From positions 11,808,910 through 11,872,909 of the forward strand of contig CAMZMU010000096.1 in NCBI GenBank assembly GCA_947311845.1: a stretch of DNA of 64,000 bases. The letters run 5' to 3'. Positions 1 to 11,089 of the stretch are shown piece by piece (the first letter of the stretch is position 1; each line of letters starts with the position of its first letter). This DNA is from Poa pratensis (taxonomy: Eukaryota > Streptophyta > Magnoliopsida > Poales > Poaceae). A model generated the notes under the pieces. It made no database searches and was not told where the DNA came from. It was given only the letters and a program-made list of their open reading frames with translations. Position numbers and translations under genes: made by a program.

Positions 1-869
1 GACTTGAAGTATCTACTAAACTAAGCACAAAACCATGAATGTGAAGTCCCATGTCAACAACATAATACAATGCTATATCTTCGAGTGAAGAACATATCAT
101 TATCCCTTAGGGGCATTACAGTACAGAATGGAAAGTATGTTTTGAATGCCTCCTTTGCATAAGTCATAACAGAAATATATGGCATACTTTACACGTTATT
201 AAAAGACTCAAATGAACAAAACCAACTGCGGTCATGGACTTCCCTATGCAGAATGGGAAAATGTCAATGCTTTGTCCAAAAAAGAACCACCATCAAATAC
301 GGCACAGGTTATATTACTGTATGACCTTGATTCCATGAAGAAACAGAGCAATAGCCCATCCACAACTAAAACCCGCGCAGCTCGTCCGATCATGTATTCA
401 TGTCCGAACTAGTCAAATTAACTAAATCTAAACGTTTAGTTGTGCTAACGTGAACAAAGTATCCTGAGATGATCATCTCTTAGCTAAGCCAGTAACCTTC
501 AGACCACGATTGGCTTGAGAATCAGTACTCGGCAAGATGGTTATATCCCTTAGCTACACCGACACAGCACAACTGACCGGCTGCTGCACAGCTGTAGCAA
601 GCACTCGGCCTTGACCTCCCTCCCAACCCGTGATCAAAGGGAATGACGGCCAGAACCCTACGAGTTCAGTATTCCCAAATTTGGGCTACAGCTAGGAACT
701 CAACCACGAATTGCCACGAATTGAGCTGGATTGGAGACAGAGAACCAGCCAATCCTCCACCCAGTAATCACCCAAACCTAAAGCACCAATCTTTAGGGTC
801 GTTCAGTCTGATTTCTCAAGCGGATTCAGGGACAGGTTAAACTAGGGTGGAGGAGGGAAAGGTACTTAC
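1..869 (-). other. Intron 1 of CGI-58-like gene copy 1 (partial)
   Basis: This stretch follows the exon 1 donor (GTAAGT just left of 870, minus strand). It contains no recognisable exon of the family and no convincing ORF, so I read it as intron 1, cut by the window edge. Exon 2, which should begin with a YVQEQV-type segment, is not in the window. Confidence 0.6.
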
Positions 870-1096
870 TTGAGTACGGAGAGCAGGCGCTTCTCGGCGG
901 CGATGATGCGGTCGGTGGAGGTGGGGATCCAGCGCAGCGCGGAGGGCCACACCCGCGCCCACCTGGACCCCGCGGGCGGCGGCACCGATGACGACGCCGC
1001 CTCGGCCGCCGTGGCGGCCGCAGACGCCTGCCTCACCTCCTCGGCCGCGGCCATCCTCGTCGTCGTCGCTGCGGCGCTGGATGCAGCCCGGCGCAT
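870..1096 (-). CDS. CGI-58/ABHD5-like alpha/beta hydrolase, exon 1 (copy 1, 3' part outside window)
   Basis: Exon 1 of a plant CGI-58-like protein. In Arabidopsis the family (At4g24160) acts as a lysophosphatidic acid acyltransferase and lipase in neutral lipid homeostasis. The ORF from ATG at 1096 gives an Ala-rich N-terminus, then the family signature of a W-P-S-A-L-R-W-I-P-T-S-T-D stretch and A-A-E-K-R-L-L-S-V-L-K. It ends CTCAA before a clean GTAAGT donor at 869. Length is 227 bp, phase 2, the same phase as copy 2. The family's hydrolase core (GxSxG, HX4D) would lie off the left edge. An in-frame ATG at 1249 could extend the protein, but the start at 1096 aligns with copy 2. No lesion is visible here, so this copy may be the working one. 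Family assignment rests on exon 1 similarity and on the better-preserved core exons of copy 2. Confidence 0.75.
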
Positions 1097-1507
1097 GCGA
1101 GGATCTCCCAGACGTCTCTGCACGGCAGCAATTTCCTCCGCGGCGGCTCTGGACTCTGGAGGTGTATTCTGTTCCGATTCGTTTCGGAGGGGATCGTGCT
1201 GGTTCTGGAATCTGGAAGAGTTCTTATGCGGAGGGCGCCCCGACCGCACGTTTGTGCAGTGCGGTGCGTGGCCTTACGTAATGGCTTGCGTCTGCGTGCC
1301 GACGCCTATGGACTGGAGCGCAAGCAAAGCGAGAGGTCAGAGGAGGAGGAAGAGCAGCAGCAGCGGCGGCCGTTGACCCTGATCGTGTGCGCGCCCGCCT
1401 TCGGGAAAGTCTCTCCGCGGCTCGCGCGTGTGCTGACGCCGACGGGTAGGCCAGGGATAGTGGTCATATTTCTTTTCACTAACCTTTGTTTCTACGATTT
1501 CTTGTGA
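1097..1507 (-). promoter_or_regulatory. 5' leader and proximal promoter of copy 1
   Basis: GC-rich upstream region homologous to the region upstream of copy 2: both contain an ATGGC(T/G)TGCGT stretch followed by a TATGGA...GAGCGCAAG stretch. I see no clear TATA box. A Helitron lies immediately upstream from 1508. Plus-strand ORFs across this stretch are shadows of GC-rich sequence. Confidence 0.4.
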
Positions 1508-3435
1508 CTAGTACGTGCAACGCACGTCTATATAATGTTGGTTTTACGATTGTAGTAATTTATACCTACGCTGACGAAAATAAATCCATATGTGAAATTT
1601 ATGTGGATAAAGATGAGATTCTATATTGCCGGTTTTTCACAATTTAATTGCAGTTTATCTCCACAAACTTGTGAGACAACATTCAAATTTTGGTGTATAT
1701 TTTTTTCAAAAATCATTGTCAATCTTATTTACAGGTCAGCGGGATAAAATAGTTTTTTTTTGCGGGAAGCGGGATAAAATAGTTGAGACAGAACAACACA
1801 TTTACATGACTTTGTTCTAAGTAATATAAAAATGTGCCCTGTCAAGTCAATTCCCATATAAAACGCGTGTATTAGTATTGCACAGGGCTTACTTCTTATT
1901 TCCTCTCAAATCACAAACAATTATGTCCAAAATTTGAACCGAAACCACAAACAATACCGTCCCAGATTTTCGCTCTCATAGCTAGCGACATTCAAAGTGC
2001 AAAGCTACGCGCTGAATACATTCCATCAAGTTCAAGTTCAGCGTACTACACGTCAAAATAAAAAATTCAGATTATTAGACGTGATTCAGAGTGCTGAAGC
2101 TCAGGGCACTACACGCAGCAAGGAAATCGAATCCCCACTACCAATTATCACAAACTACCAATTATCAGCTCCAAGAACCTGAGAATTGTGTTCAGGGAGT
2201 ACTCTCTGAAGCTGTCGAGCATCATCCGCCGCCGCAAGGCCGAGATTGTGCCGGGGCGAGCCAGCGTCAATCAAGCAAGAGAAGGTGTAGTACGCACAAC
2301 ATTATAGTCAAGCTCCCATAACATATAGAGCAACACATCATAGACGGCCGAGTGCACATGAACAATTCAATACTCTGAATTAATGAATATGGAGTATTCT
2401 GCTTCTGAATTAGCGAATAGCAGAGCAGAAACCAAGATTACTAATGCAGCGAAGCACCAGCGTCCAGACCGCCACGAACCAGACGCGCTCGTGCCTCTCC
2501 TCGCGCACTGCAGCTCGCCGGCCGCCGTGCCCAACCGCGTCAACTTTGATCTGCACCTACGCGCACTGCAGCTCGCCGTGCGGCCGCAGATCCTTAAATC
2601 ATCCTCGTCCTCTTCGCGGAATCAACAAATGATAACCCACCTAACTCAAGAACATCGTATGCACCTGACCCGTTCCCATCCACGGACGGGCACTGGGCAC
2701 GCTTGACTGCCACTGCTCACTGCGGCCATGGATCAGCATTGGTGACTACCACACGCGTAATACGACCTGAAATAATGGAGAAAGGCGACGGCGTAGTCCA
2801 AATCAAATGAACCAGATGGAGAACAAGGCGGAGGGAGTGGCACTGTAACCAGCGGCGACGTGAAGCTACAGACCGGCGGCGGAATTGGATTGGGATTTGA
2901 CGGTCGGGGGAATTGAAAAAGAGGGTCTTTTTTCAGGGATGGAAAGAGAGGCCAGGGTCGTACGCGCTCTGATCTCCGCCGAGCACGGATGGCCGGATGA
3001 GGCGCGCCAGTGAGCGGAGCCATGGAGGCCGGCTGCCCTTGATGCTGATCTCCTCGTAGGTCGTCGCCCCGTTAACCTCCGGTACGGATCGGGCCCCGCC
3101 GCTGGGAAGGCCCGCGCTGGCCGGCGGGTCTGCTCCCAAATCCGAGATGCTCGACCTCACGACGCTCGCCCTCCCCGGTGCAGTCCGCTCACAGGCCGAT
3201 TCTTGACGACACGACGACGAAAATTTGTGACATCGTTTTTTACGGTGGCAAATCATAACAAACCGGTACGGTGGCAATTTAGTAGTATTATGTGATTTGG
3301 TGGGAGGGTAAAACGGGAAAAATCGGACATTTTTGAGTTGTCAAACATTGGAGTGATCTAGAGCGTCGATCAGATATTTGAACGGTACAGATTTAAAGTA
3401 TCCCAACATGTTTGCTCTTTTAATAGTAGTATAGA
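1508..3435 (-). mobile_element. Helitron, non-autonomous, both termini present
   Basis: On the minus strand the 5' terminus is TCTATACTACTATTAAAAG at 3435, preceded by A. The 3' terminus at 1508 is CTAG followed by T, with the hairpin ACGTGC-GTT-GCACGT just before it. A|T host sites, the 5'-TC end and a 3' hairpin before CTRR are the Helitron hallmarks. There is no Rep/helicase ORF. GC-rich blocks around 2430-2600 and 2700-3230 differ from the AT-rich rest and may be captured gene fragments, but I could not identify their source. The element lies about 410 bp upstream of the copy 1 start codon. Confidence 0.75.
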
Positions 3436-3687
3436 TTCAGTTTGATGGCGATCTTTTTATTTGGATTTCTCCATAATTATTTGGATCTTTTGCCCGATGG
3501 TGTTAGCCTTATGGTATCCTTTATTTCAAACCCGATAACCAAATATATTTTCCACTCTTTATCTCATTCTCTCAAAATTTCACTTCTAATACCCCAATTC
3601 CAAATATTGAAATTCATACCCCAAAAATTAACCTTTCCAAAGCAACCCTCGTTTCTTTGCTCGGAAAGTTTCGGAAATTCACTTTGG
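3436..3687. other. No feature recognised
   Basis: AT-rich sequence between the Helitron and the fold-back element. No coding signal or repeat termini seen. Confidence 0.4.
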
Positions 3688-4052
3688 CATCCAATCTCAT
3701 ATGCTCCTGCTTGATTTTTTTTTTTAAATAAGAAAACATTTTAGAAAATTTCCAAACTTTTTGGAGACTAACATATACAACTTTTCTACATACGTGTGCC
3801 TTTTCGTGACAAAATGACATTTTTATGCTCTGTGCGAAAAAAATACTGACAACAATAGAATTTTAAAATGCAGTTTTTAGAGCAATGATTTTTTTTTCAC
3901 GCAGAGCAACACAAATTTGCTTTCAGCCCGAAACTTTTTAGTATGTAAAAAAGTTGCATAAGTTTTTCTTCAATTGTTTTCAGAATTTTTTGAAATGTTT
4001 TACTATTTTTAAAAAAAAAGTTAATGAAGCGGGAGCATATGAGCTCGGGAGA
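3688..4052. mobile_element. Fold-back MITE-like element
   Basis: The two arms are long imperfect inverted repeats. The left starts CTCATATGCTCCTGCTT near 3690; the right ends with its complement AAGCGGGAGCATATGAG near 4028-4044. Complementarity continues inward through a T-run, an AAAACATTT segment, a CAACTTTT.TACATAC segment and a TGCTCTG.GCG segment, so nearly the whole element would fold on itself. I could not fix a target-site duplication, so superfamily is open. Confidence 0.55.
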
Positions 4053-4963
4053 CGCCTCTCCCGGAAAATTTCCCGGAAAAATCCAGAAGCTAATATACAC
4101 ATATTTTTTTCATAAATGAAAAATATTGACACAACCCAGCAATATTAGCAAAATAAAATTATATTTATGTCCATAAATAGCCCATAATTTTAATACTATA
4201 TTTCTAGCTCGCCAAAAAACATCATGAAACTTGTGTACATGATCTTTACGCAAATAGTTACATTCGATAAAAATATTGGGTCAAGTTGAATAGTCTAGCC
4301 TCATGGTTCATGCATCGAACACCTTTTGCAATAATTGAACCCTCAATGAAAGCCTACACCTACACACCTCCGAAATTCATATCTGCAACCATTGTACATT
4401 AGATCGACTGCATTTGGATGGTGGAAGCCCCATACAAAAACTATCAAACACATTTGTGATCATATAGGAAGTGTAACCAAGTCCACACACCCAAACAATC
4501 TCTAAATTTACTGGAATGTTTCCATAGTGCTCATTTAGCTAGGTCCCTCCTATGGTAAAAATATCAAATCTATTGGAGAAAACTTGCCATTTCCATGACC
4601 CGCTCATAGAAACAATGAGTTAAATGCAGATTATAAAAAGTGTCCATGTTCTGCTCCTAAAATACCCATCCATGGCAGGTTAGAAAAAGCTGTCATGTTC
4701 TAGGTATAAAATCACAAGACACAAATAAGATTACCAAAACTATTTGGTATGCTATGGTCTTAATATACGAAACCGTAGCATATTACGATAAGTAGAGCCA
4801 TGATCTGTCCCGTGGAACCACCATCCATAATAGGTTAGCAAAATGTTGCCATGATCGTAAAAGCACCCAACCCATAGTAGATTAGCACAAGTTTACATGA
4901 TCTAGCTCTAAAAATCACCATCCACAAAATATTACCCACAAATTTGTCATGCTTTGGTCCTAA

Positions 4964-6150
4964 GAGCATCTCTAGCAGAAACAAATAGCGTAAAACTGTA
5001 AAACTCCGGCGGCTTTATAGGCTGAGGCTGTTTTTTCGGCTAGACCAGAGTCCGTAAAGACGGCCCGGCCCATAAAGCGTTTACGGGCGCCCGTGAATTT
5101 CACCCGCAAGCCTTTATATATGTTGGTCGAGGGGGGATTCCCAGTTCCAAACCCTTGTTTTTCCACCGCCGCCGCCGAGCAATCCGCTGAGCCCTCCGCC
5201 GCCTCCGACGAGTGATTCACCACCCACCACTACAGATACGGAACCCGTGACGCACGATGTCGCCGAGGAGGAAGCCTGCAATGCTCCGGAGCGGCGATAG
5301 GTTCAGCGGTGACTACTCCAACGCCGCGCACGCGAGGGTCGTCCGCTCCGATGCGGCGAGGAAGCGGAGCGCGCGGCAGTGGACCAACCTCAACAGGCAC
5401 GTACCATCGTCGCTCCTCTACCGCGAGGTGGAGGAGTTCGACCGGCTCAAGTGGGAGCGGGAGCAGTGCCTCCGCCGTGGCGAGGACAGCTCCTCTGGCG
5501 GCGCGAGCAGTTCATCCGCGGCGGTGATGCGTGCGTGGAGGAAGAGCACGCCACCGGAGGACTACGACGCCGCCGCCTTCGGCACCTCCCTCGTGTGCGG
5601 GAGGACTTTGTCTCCGACGACGCCATCGAGGACGCCGTAGCGGTCGTGCTGCTGCGCTCCAAGCGGGAGGCGGGAGCACGCCGCGCAGCTCCTGCATGAC
5701 GAGGAGATCAACGGCATCTTCTTGCGCCAGGGGCTCGAGCAGGCACGCGCCGCCGCGGAGAAGAAGGCGGAGTGGCAGAGGGAGGCGGACATGGTCATCG
5801 ACCTCGTCTCCTCCGACGAGGAGTGAAGCTCCTCCGCCGCTGCTTCGCCGCCGCGCCCACAGCTCCAGTGAGCCAGATTTTGTGTTTTGGGTTAGGGCGG
5901 CGGCGACCAAAGTAGTTTTGATTAGCCTAGAGTAGTTTTTGTGTAAAATGCCAACGAGCATTCGACTGTATGCGAAGAATCAACGATGAACTCGTCGTTT
6001 GTTCCCGCGAAATCCAAATTTATCTAAATTTACAGTTCTAGATACGGTTTCTATTCCGTGCCACACATTTTGTGAGCAGAAACGCCTAAAACTCGAACCG
6101 TAAATTGCGTTTAAGGTTTCGCGGTTTTAAGGTTTCTGCTAGATATGCTC
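4964..6150. mobile_element. PIF/Harbinger-like non-autonomous element
   Basis: Terminal inverted repeats GAGCATCTCTAGCAGAAAC (left) and GTTTCTGCTAGATATGCTC (right) are flanked by TAA on both sides (4961-4963 and 6151-6153). The 3-bp TTA/TAA target duplication and GAGCATCTC terminus are typical of PIF/Harbinger. At 1187 bp it has no DDE transposase but carries a decayed ORF (separate entry). It inserted within the degenerate ~50-bp repeat array. Confidence 0.7.
5257..5825 (+). pseudogene. Unknown-function ORF carried by the Harbinger-like element, frameshifted
   Basis: From ATG 5257 the frame reads about 110 residues of basic, charged protein (MSPRRKPAMLRSGD start, then a REVEEFDRLKWEREQ segment) up to G-R-T-L-S-P. 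A one-base loss near 5612 moves the coding signal to the +2 frame (DDAIEDAVAVVLLRSKREAG). A second shift near 5665 returns it to the starting frame, which ends LLHDEEINGIFLRQGLEQAR, a charged helical stretch, and VIDLVSSDEE before TGA at 5823. The tail fits a SUMO-interacting motif (hydrophobic V-I-D-L followed by Ser/Asp/Glu). I know of no assigned function. GC content and codon use resemble a host gene captured by the transposon, but an origin as a transposon gene cannot be excluded. Confidence 0.5.
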
Positions 6151-6768
6151 TAAGACATCAAACGGTAGCATATTGTCATGATATGCCCACTTGAACCACC
6201 AGACACAAAATCTTACCCAAAGGTTTTCATGATGTTCTTCTAAACTACGCATCCCAGAAGATCGGAAAAATATTACCATGTAATAGGTCCAAAATTACCT
6301 CAGGTCTGCCTACAAACCTCATAATAGTACTTAATCAGTTAAAAGGCTAAATAACTTGAGAATGCAAGGATTATATAAGCCATGGAACATTAGAGGAAAA
6401 AATTTCCATGATTTTTACCTCCAAATACCCTTAACGTCTATGTGATCTCACAAGTATTTGATAAAAGTTACCACAATAGTGAAATAAAAAAAATTACTAA
6501 GATAATATATGGATGATCCAGGGCAGATCAGCAAAGTTTTCATGACTTACATCTGCCATACCCTCATGGCAACACTAAACTCACACAAACGATGGATTAC
6601 AAATGTTAGCCCGAGCTAACATCTGAATATTTGTGCTAGTTACTACTATGAAGATGCTTTGCTACAAGCCACCAACACAAGTACATATGTGTTCAACCGA
6701 AAATATACTAGAGATATTTTACATATAAAACATTATTATGTTTCCTACTACATGTACACAAGCACATA

Positions 6769-6929
6769 CTCCCTCCGTTTTTTAAAATAAAATGTTTTAG
6801 CTATGTCACATGTTGTCTAGATACATACTAAAATGAGTGAATGAACACACTAAAACTTGTCTACATACATTTGTGTACATGTGAATGTGGACAAATTCTA
6901 AAACATCTTATATTTAAAAACGGAGGGAG
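6769..6929. mobile_element. Stowaway MITE
   Basis: 161 bp bounded by CTCCCTCCGTTTTTTAAAAT and its near-complement ending ACGGAGGGAG, flanked by TA on each side (6767-6768, 6930-6931). Tc1/Mariner-type MITE common in Triticeae; no coding. Confidence 0.85.
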
Positions 6930-8086
6930 TAGAAAAATACACATACACAACTCATACATAAAAAAACCAAAACAAATTGGTAACATTGGTCGTTTTCTAA
7001 CTTTGTACAGGTTTTCTCATGTTCATCGCACAACATGACACCTCATGCAGATATCAATCCGTTAGGAAGCGAGCGAACCTCCTCCACACTTCTAGATAAA
7101 AAATCCCGGCAAGCGTAGAAGATTGCTGACTCAAACTCTGAAGGCATATATAGCCATTGATGAATCTGTAGTCAGTACCATTCTTGAAGCACTAATTAGT
7201 GTGTATATTGCAGTAGAGGAAGACGAACATGTGGAACTCTGATGATTTCGCAAGGAACTTTCATGTCCTTGCGTGCTTGTTGCGCCCCTTGGTAATTCGT
7301 CCAATCATGCTGACCATATATGAACGTAGTAGGCACTTTCCAGTCGGATGCACTGTTGTAAGTTATAGGGAAGTGGGAATACATCAGAAAGCTATTCACA
7401 CAACATATACAATTCCCTTGCATCTAGTTTTTCATATTTGTTTTGATAAAATACTGTATCTACGTTATAGTACCTTATGTGTATTTGAAATAAGGATGAA
7501 TACTCACTACTACTAGTAGTCTATTGGAAAGACAGGAGAGTATCACAAAATACTATTGACTAACGAGAAAAATTATGTACATGCCATAAAGATCATTAGG
7601 GAAAATCGGAAAAACTAAGCGCACAGGAAGATGACCTAACCTTCGCAAAAGAGATTTCCTTGTAAACGGTCCACAGTAAAAAAGATATTTTTGGCACAAC
7701 TCTCCACTGGCTTTGGCAGCTATAGTATGGTATATGTAATCTTCATATACCAGAAAGCAGCAGTAAGTTCCAATTCCAAGTATCATTTAAGACAGATACT
7801 TACTGGTTTAATTTAATAACAAATGCTTACCTGTCAGCAAGGAGGACTCATGTTTTGCTCGTAATTCACATGTTGAGGATGAGCCAAACCTAAAAGTGGT
7901 ATATTTCCGAACTAAACTAGGGCCCAATCCTCTGTTTAAGAAAAACAAATAGACGTTAGGACAAAAGGTACTAACGTGTAGCTTAGAATAAATACACGCA
8001 TTATTTTTTGGTTTTAAAGAAAAAACGCAGCAAAAATCCCATTACATTGTAGAGAAGCTATTATATTTGAATATTGTACCCTTCTA

Positions 8087-8210
8087 TTCCCTCCGTTCAC
8101 AAAAAGATGTCTCAACTTATCCTAAATTTGCATGTATCTAGACATGATTTAGTTTGTAGATACATACAAATTTGGACTAGGTTGAGACAACTTTTTGTGG
8201 ACGGAGGGAG
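8087..8210. mobile_element. Stowaway MITE in intron of copy 2
   Basis: Starts TTCCCTCCGTTCACAAAAAG and ends CTTTTTGTGGACGGAGGGAG, arms largely complementary, TA at both borders (8085-8086, 8211-8212). Lies in the intron between the exons ending at 9144 and beginning at 7932 of the hydrolase pseudogene. Confidence 0.85.
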
Positions 8211-10175
8211 TACTTGCTAAAAGGAGCAAATTAACCTCTCTTTTTTGGAAGTATGAACCCTATTCATTCATTTTAACTGACTGAAGCATGCCATTCTATT
8301 ATTCGCCCCAGTTGTGACCGTCATTTCAGTGAATATATGATGCCTACATGGATCTCTTGGTTGTGTTTTATTTTGGTTAATTCGTGTTACTTTCTAGTAA
8401 AATTTTCTGGTTTTCAATTCTAAAACAAATGCTGGTGCACCTTACTTTTGGAACTTGCCTTCACTTTTGTTTTTACGTATGCCTAACATAACCATGCTGG
8501 CAGGTTCAGCCTGAATTATAACATGGCGCTATCGTCTTCTTGCATACAAGATTGCCACATAACACCTCCATCAGTTAACATGGGGCTAACTGGTGGACTG
8601 CACCTTATTGTTAGGAAACCTAGACAATTTAAGGACTCAAATATTGCATGAACGCTAGCTCTATAACACCCAAGGGTGACGCAAGTAATTCACTTCCTGA
8701 CATTGCATGCATGCAGAATCAAAACAAAATGATGACATCATTGAGTTTTTCTGCAAAATCGAAAATTCAAAATGTAGTATCTTTCCAACCATGAAACCAA
8801 TTGACCATCCGTTTTCACGTGAGATCTAGTTTTGAATCTCTTGTCGATACCAAGCCTCAAATGGTGCCATCGGTGAAATGAATTGCCAATTGGATAGACA
8901 ATATGAGCTACTGAGCATTTTTTCTCTCGAAATCAGTTTTAAATGCAGTATGTAATGTTGTATTTTTTGTGCGCACTTTGCAATTGCCATGCATTTTCCT
9001 GTGTGCAGTTAGCATTTTTTTTCCATGCAACAAGTACAAGTGAACACATTTAACAAGCCACCAGCCAATAGATTGGCATGCATTCAGTTAGTAGAAAATC
9101 AATGGGTGACATGAAATACAAATAGAAGAGGCCCTAGCCTTACCTCACAATTCTTTGAGGAGTAAAATTGGACTCCCAAATATGGTTCACTAGCTTGCCT
9201 TTCAACTTGGTTAAACTCTCGGGGTAGGATCTGCTTCTGGTGAAAAACCAACAGGACCAACCAAAATCAAGTGTTGAACGTGTTCGGGATGCTGAAATAA
9301 GCATATAATTTAGTATAATTATAGGCACCGCTGGAGTAGCTTCACTTGCTAAATGTTAATTATTAAAATATACCTGTAAGGCATACTTTGCAGCCACATA
9401 TCCTCCCAAAGAATGACCAAGCAATATAAAATTACTGAGGTTCTTTTCTTTACGCCATTCCTCAAAAGAATCTATGAACCAAGCCTCAGTTTCTGGTCAC
9501 CGAAAGAAAAAAATGGAAACATGTCATGCACGATCTAAAAAAAAGTATGTAGCAGGAACCAAATCACAAAGCAAATATAATGGAACAAATATAAGTTGGT
9601 TTTCTTAGTAAAAATTGCTTACAAAATAAAAAAATCTAAAGAAAGGGAAGCATTAGAGATTTTTCGGCATAAAATTCGATACCATGGCATGCTCCACAAT
9701 ATAAATAACAGCAGCAACTAAGGATCATCAATAGCATAATGAAGTATCAAACACCATCTTACAAAGTCGTAGAACAAATAAAGTATCAGCTCTAACCTTC
9801 AGTACTTCTGCAACGGAAGTCAGGTCTACTTGATCCACCCCAACTGCGAAACGGAAGACAAAACTTCATCAATATGCAACATTGTTTGGCAATCATGACA
9901 CCTTTCTGAAACAGTAGGCAAACAATATGCTTAGTTCTTGGTTTACCCATAACTTACCCAAGCTGATCAATGGCGATCACTCTGAAACGGCTCGCGAGGG
10001 CATCAAAGTTTCGAAAGAACAGCCCATGTGAAGCACCAAAACCATGGATCATGACAAGGGTGGGGGCATCCTCCTTGCTATCGAATGTCACCGTGTTTAT
10101 GAACCTTGGCTCAGCGCTTGATGATCTTGCTTTTGACCCGGGTGGAGCCGGGCCGATGTTAACTTGTTCTTGGAC

Positions 10176-10180
10176 ATATC
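10176..10180. repeat. Target-site duplication ATATC (left)
   Basis: Matches ATATC at 16693-16697. Removing the element and one copy restores the hydrolase reading frame across exon 2. Confidence 0.9.
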
Positions 10181-10599
10181 TGTTGGATATTTTGATCTAC
10201 AGTCTAAACTGTAGACACAGTAAAACTGCTACAGTAGGTCGGCACTACAGTAAAATGATACAGTAAGCGGTGCTACAGTAGCTCTAATGTGTTGTCTTGA
10301 TCGGAGACATCAATTTTTGATCCAACGGTGCTGGTTCCTCTGGTGTGCAGTGCTATAAAGATAAGGGGCTCTTTTTATGGAAGGAAGCAGACGGCTCTCA
10401 CTTCTCTTCACACCCTTAGCCTCTAGCTTACCGATCAAGCTTGCACTGAAACACCGGGAAGAACCAAGCACAATCAACTCAATCCCTAGTTGATCTGAGC
10501 ATCCACAGAAGACATGGATGCACCACAAGATCAAGGTACTGCTATTGTTCTCCTCTTGTGGCTCAAACTTGTGCTAGATGATTCTGGAAATACACAACA
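10181..10599 (+). repeat. 5' LTR (419 bp)
   Basis: TGTTGG...CAACA ends. The first 100 bp are rich in CTACAGTA motifs (five or so CAGTA repeats). Same length as the 3' LTR. Confidence 0.9.
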
Positions 10600-10600
10600 A

Positions 10601-10612
10601 TGGTATCAGAGC
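10601..10612 (+). promoter_or_regulatory. Primer-binding site, initiator tRNA-Met type
   Basis: TGGTATCAGAGC directly after the LTR plus one base; the usual Copia priming site. Confidence 0.9.
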
Positions 10613-11089
10613 ACCTAGCTTCAAGTTTGAGCTCTCCTATGCTCAAATCCTTGCTTGATCTATTAATTTTAAGTGCTAAAGTTTAAGAACAGCAAGTTTT
10701 TGTTGCTGCTATCAAGCATGTTTTGCTGTTCTATTAGATGTTCTTCCTGGTTAAGATCAAATTATGTTTTAGCCCTGTCTTTATTAAGTTTTTAGCCCTA
10801 AATCTTGAAGAAATGAATACTGATGGATTAAATTAAGGTTCTAGGGTTTGCAATTGATGAAATTAAGTGGGATTGATGCATTCCAGCAAACTTTTAAGCA
10901 AAGTTCCCAAATTTTGAAACCCTAGAACTGAAATTCCTCAAGTTTCCCTCTGTTATCAAGTTAGGGTTTTTCGAGTTGAGCATGTTTTAGTGGGGATTTA
11001 TTTACTTGATGCAATTTATAATGGAATTCCCCAAATTTCCGAAACCCTAAACCATCAAATCCCCAAATTGAAGGAACGCTAACCCTAAT

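Larger units (their letters stand above)
4540..6590. repeat. Degenerate ~50-bp tandem repeats, split by the Harbinger-like element
   Basis: Loose units of about 50 bp recur near 4638, 4692, 4798, 4848 and 4895, and beyond the insertion near 6173 and 6228. Each has a CCATGAT/GTCATG core followed by an A-rich ACCATCCACA-like and TTA.CAAA-like tract. Units are strongly diverged. No coding sequence apart from the inserted element. Confidence 0.4.

Noticed and set aside
866..1507. Several long overlapping plus-strand ORFs across the hydrolase exon 1 region
   Set aside because: Shadows of a GC-rich minus-strand exon and leader; only the minus frame carries family motifs and a splice donor.
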